From Acidobacteriota bacterium (GTDB lineage Bacteria > Acidobacteriota > Terriglobia > Terriglobales > Acidobacteriaceae), in assembly GCA_021810735.1 (NCBI GenBank), contig JAJZIF010000216.1, positions 1-6,636 of the forward strand: a stretch of 6,636 nucleotides of DNA, in the 5' to 3' direction. Below are positions 5,894 through 6,636 of the stretch, piece after piece. Numbering within the stretch: position 1 is the stretch's first letter; every line of letters starts with the position of its first letter. Position numbers and translations under genes: made by a program. Below the pieces are notes generated by a model. The model did not search any database, was not told the DNA's origin, and saw only the letters and a program-made list of their open reading frames with translations.

Positions 5894-5896
5894 ATT
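5868..5896 (+). promoter_or_regulatory. Possible divergent promoter on the plus strand
   Basis: TTGACA (5868-5873), a 17-base spacer and CAAATT (5891-5896) form a plausible plus-strand promoter that shares the palindrome with the minus-strand one. The -10 matches the consensus at only three positions. It would drive a long leader toward the gene starting at 6146, or the small ORF at 5940. Confidence 0.3.
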
Positions 5897-5939
5897 TGTG
5901 ATGTATGACGGATTCGACCAAGAGGGAAGGAGGATGCAG

Positions 5940-6035
5940 ATGAGTCCTGGGAGGGAGCGAAATTGGGGGAGTCACATGGATCTGTGCGTCGTCCGTATTG
6001 ATTCCATTCGCGTTGCCCCGTACTCAAGTTCATAA
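5940..6035 (+). CDS. Possible small protein, 31 residues (uncertain)
   Basis: A short frame from the ATG at 5940 to the TAA at 6033-6035 encodes a 31-residue peptide beginning MSPGRERNWGSHMDLCVV and ending APYSSS. Support is a strong ribosome-site-like AAGGAGG (about 5927-5933) six bases before the ATG, and its place downstream of a possible plus-strand promoter. The frame is also open further upstream to an ATG at 5901. The product has no membrane segment or known motif. It may be a leader peptide for the downstream gene, or chance. The rest of the 287-base region between the PadR-like and ParB-like genes (5859-6145) shows only the palindrome and this frame. Confidence 0.2.
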   Translation: MSPGRERNWGSHMDLCVVRIDSIRVAPYSSS

Positions 6036-6145
6036 CTCTGTGGGGTTGTGGAAGATTCGCCCTCCCGCGACATCCGGGCTTAATTGAGAGGAACAGGGGC
6101 GTAGGGTGTTGCCTGCCTGACTGTCAGAACCGGATTTTTCGAACC

Positions 6146-6636
6146 ATGAAAAGTAACTATTCATTGAATACGATCCGTTTGGAGCAGATCGCCGGGGAGC
6201 ATGAGCTTGTGACGAACCTGCGTAAGGAACTCGGAGTGTGTTTTTCTCAGCCGCCGTCGGGGCAATTCAGCGACGAGGGTTTGCTCGGACTTGCACATCA
6301 TCAACTGCTCAAGGTCACGCAAAAACGCGGCCAGTATTGGTGTATCGCAGGCTTTAGACTCTTCCGAATCCTTAAATCAGGATTGCGAAGTGATGCGGAA
6401 ATCCCAGTGCTGTTTCAGAGGCGAATTTCCAAGGCCGATCTCCAGGAGTCCATTTTGTATGAGCTGCTCGTGTTTCCGGCGATTTTGTCGATACACCCAC
6501 TTGAGAGAAAACTCATGGGGAGACTGTGGCAGTCCCATAGGGACTCTGAGTTTTTTACGTCTACGTTGAGATGTCCCGGGAGCAGGGCATTGGCGCAAAT
6601 CCTGCGTTGCGACCCCCGATCTGTGGAGGGCGAATC
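6146..6636 (+). CDS. ParB-like N-terminal domain protein (3' end outside window)
   Basis: A frame from the ATG at 6146 runs 163 codons plus two bases to the window edge without a stop. The N-terminus starts MKSNYSLNTIRLEQI, like the opening strand of ParB domains. Residues about 55-95 (LLKVTQKRGQYWCIAGFRL, then FRILKSG...IPVLFQRRISKADL) resemble the ParB core (vr..gxyxviaGeRRlrAlkxxG..iPvxvr.xlsd.). Residues 104-122 (LYELLVFPAILSIHPLERKL) take the place of the EN.qR.dLsplE.a segment. Residues about 141-163 (LRCPGSRALAQILRCDPRSVEG) look like the start of a helix-turn-helix. The GERR box is replaced by GFRLFR, so classical CTP-clamp function is doubtful. No ribosome site precedes the ATG, but no other in-frame ATG/GTG/TTG exists back to the stop at 5999. 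It is divergent from the PadR-like gene. The role could be partitioning, a transcription factor or replication control. The ORF is sure to be open; the family call is a motif-level judgement. Confidence 0.6.
   Translation, partial: MKSNYSLNTIRLEQIAGEHELVTNLRKELGVCFSQPPSGQFSDEGLLGLAHHQLLKVTQKRGQYWCIAGFRLFRILKSGLRSDAEIPVLFQRRISKADLQESILYELLVFPAILSIHPLERKLMGRLWQSHRDSEFFTSTLRCPGSRALAQILRCDPRSVEGE

Larger units (their letters stand above)
3595..6636. mobile_element. One end of an integrative element inserted at tRNA-Val (extends past window)
   Basis: Three signs coincide. An integrase gene abuts a tRNA 3' end. A small excisionase-like gene lies 16 bases upstream of the integrase on the same strand. 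Base composition drops in GC compared with the left half, while gene content changes from chromosomal envelope/sigma genes to integrase, PadR-like and ParB-like genes. Whether it is a prophage, an integrative-conjugative or mobilizable element, or a genomic island cannot be decided, because no structural, conjugation or cargo gene is visible. The 26 bases from 3595 to 3620 hold nothing recognisable. Confidence 0.65.

Noticed and set aside
6291..6598. Short frames on both strands (6291-6569 plus, 6377-6598 minus) near the right edge
   Set aside because: They overlap the longer open frame from 6146, which has ParB-like sequence and no stop; the short ones have no motif or ribosome site.
3595..6636. 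CRISPR array or tandem repeats in the element
   Set aside because: No regularly spaced repeats are seen; the only repeats are the palindrome at 5874 and the hexamers at 5213.

Overview
The window joins two regions of different character. The left half (about 1-3600) is high-GC bacterial chromosome. It holds the 3' end of a TonB-dependent receptor gene (+), then on the minus strand an ECF sigma factor, its zinc-finger anti-sigma factor and a secreted or periplasmic DUF3106-type protein, then a tRNA-Val(CAC) gene on the plus strand. An ECF sigma factor with a small HxxxCxxC anti-sigma protein and a DUF3106 protein downstream, together with TonB receptors and high GC, points to an Acidobacteriota (Terriglobia-like) chromosome. 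That taxonomic call is inference from gene content, not a search result.

The right half (3595 to the end) looks like one end of an integrative element inserted at the 3' end of tRNA-Val. A tyrosine-recombinase integrase gene ends only 26 bases from the tRNA CCA and faces it. Next, in the same minus-strand direction, come a small excisionase-like helix-turn-helix protein and a PadR-like winged-helix regulator. The PadR-like gene starts next to a strong palindrome carrying TTGACA on both strands, at a spacing that would give a leaderless transcript. Beyond it a plus-strand gene opens at 6146 and runs off the window without a stop. Its product resembles a ParB N-terminal domain followed by the start of a helix-turn-helix. 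Base composition is visibly lower in GC in this half. The far attachment site and the element's cargo lie outside the window.

Functionally, the left half is an envelope and signalling neighbourhood: an outer-membrane transporter beside a sigma/anti-sigma switch that probably controls the adjacent DUF3106 protein and other genes. The right half is a mobility and control module: integrase and recombination directionality factor, a local repressor candidate, and a divergent ParB-like gene that may begin the element's maintenance or cargo operon.
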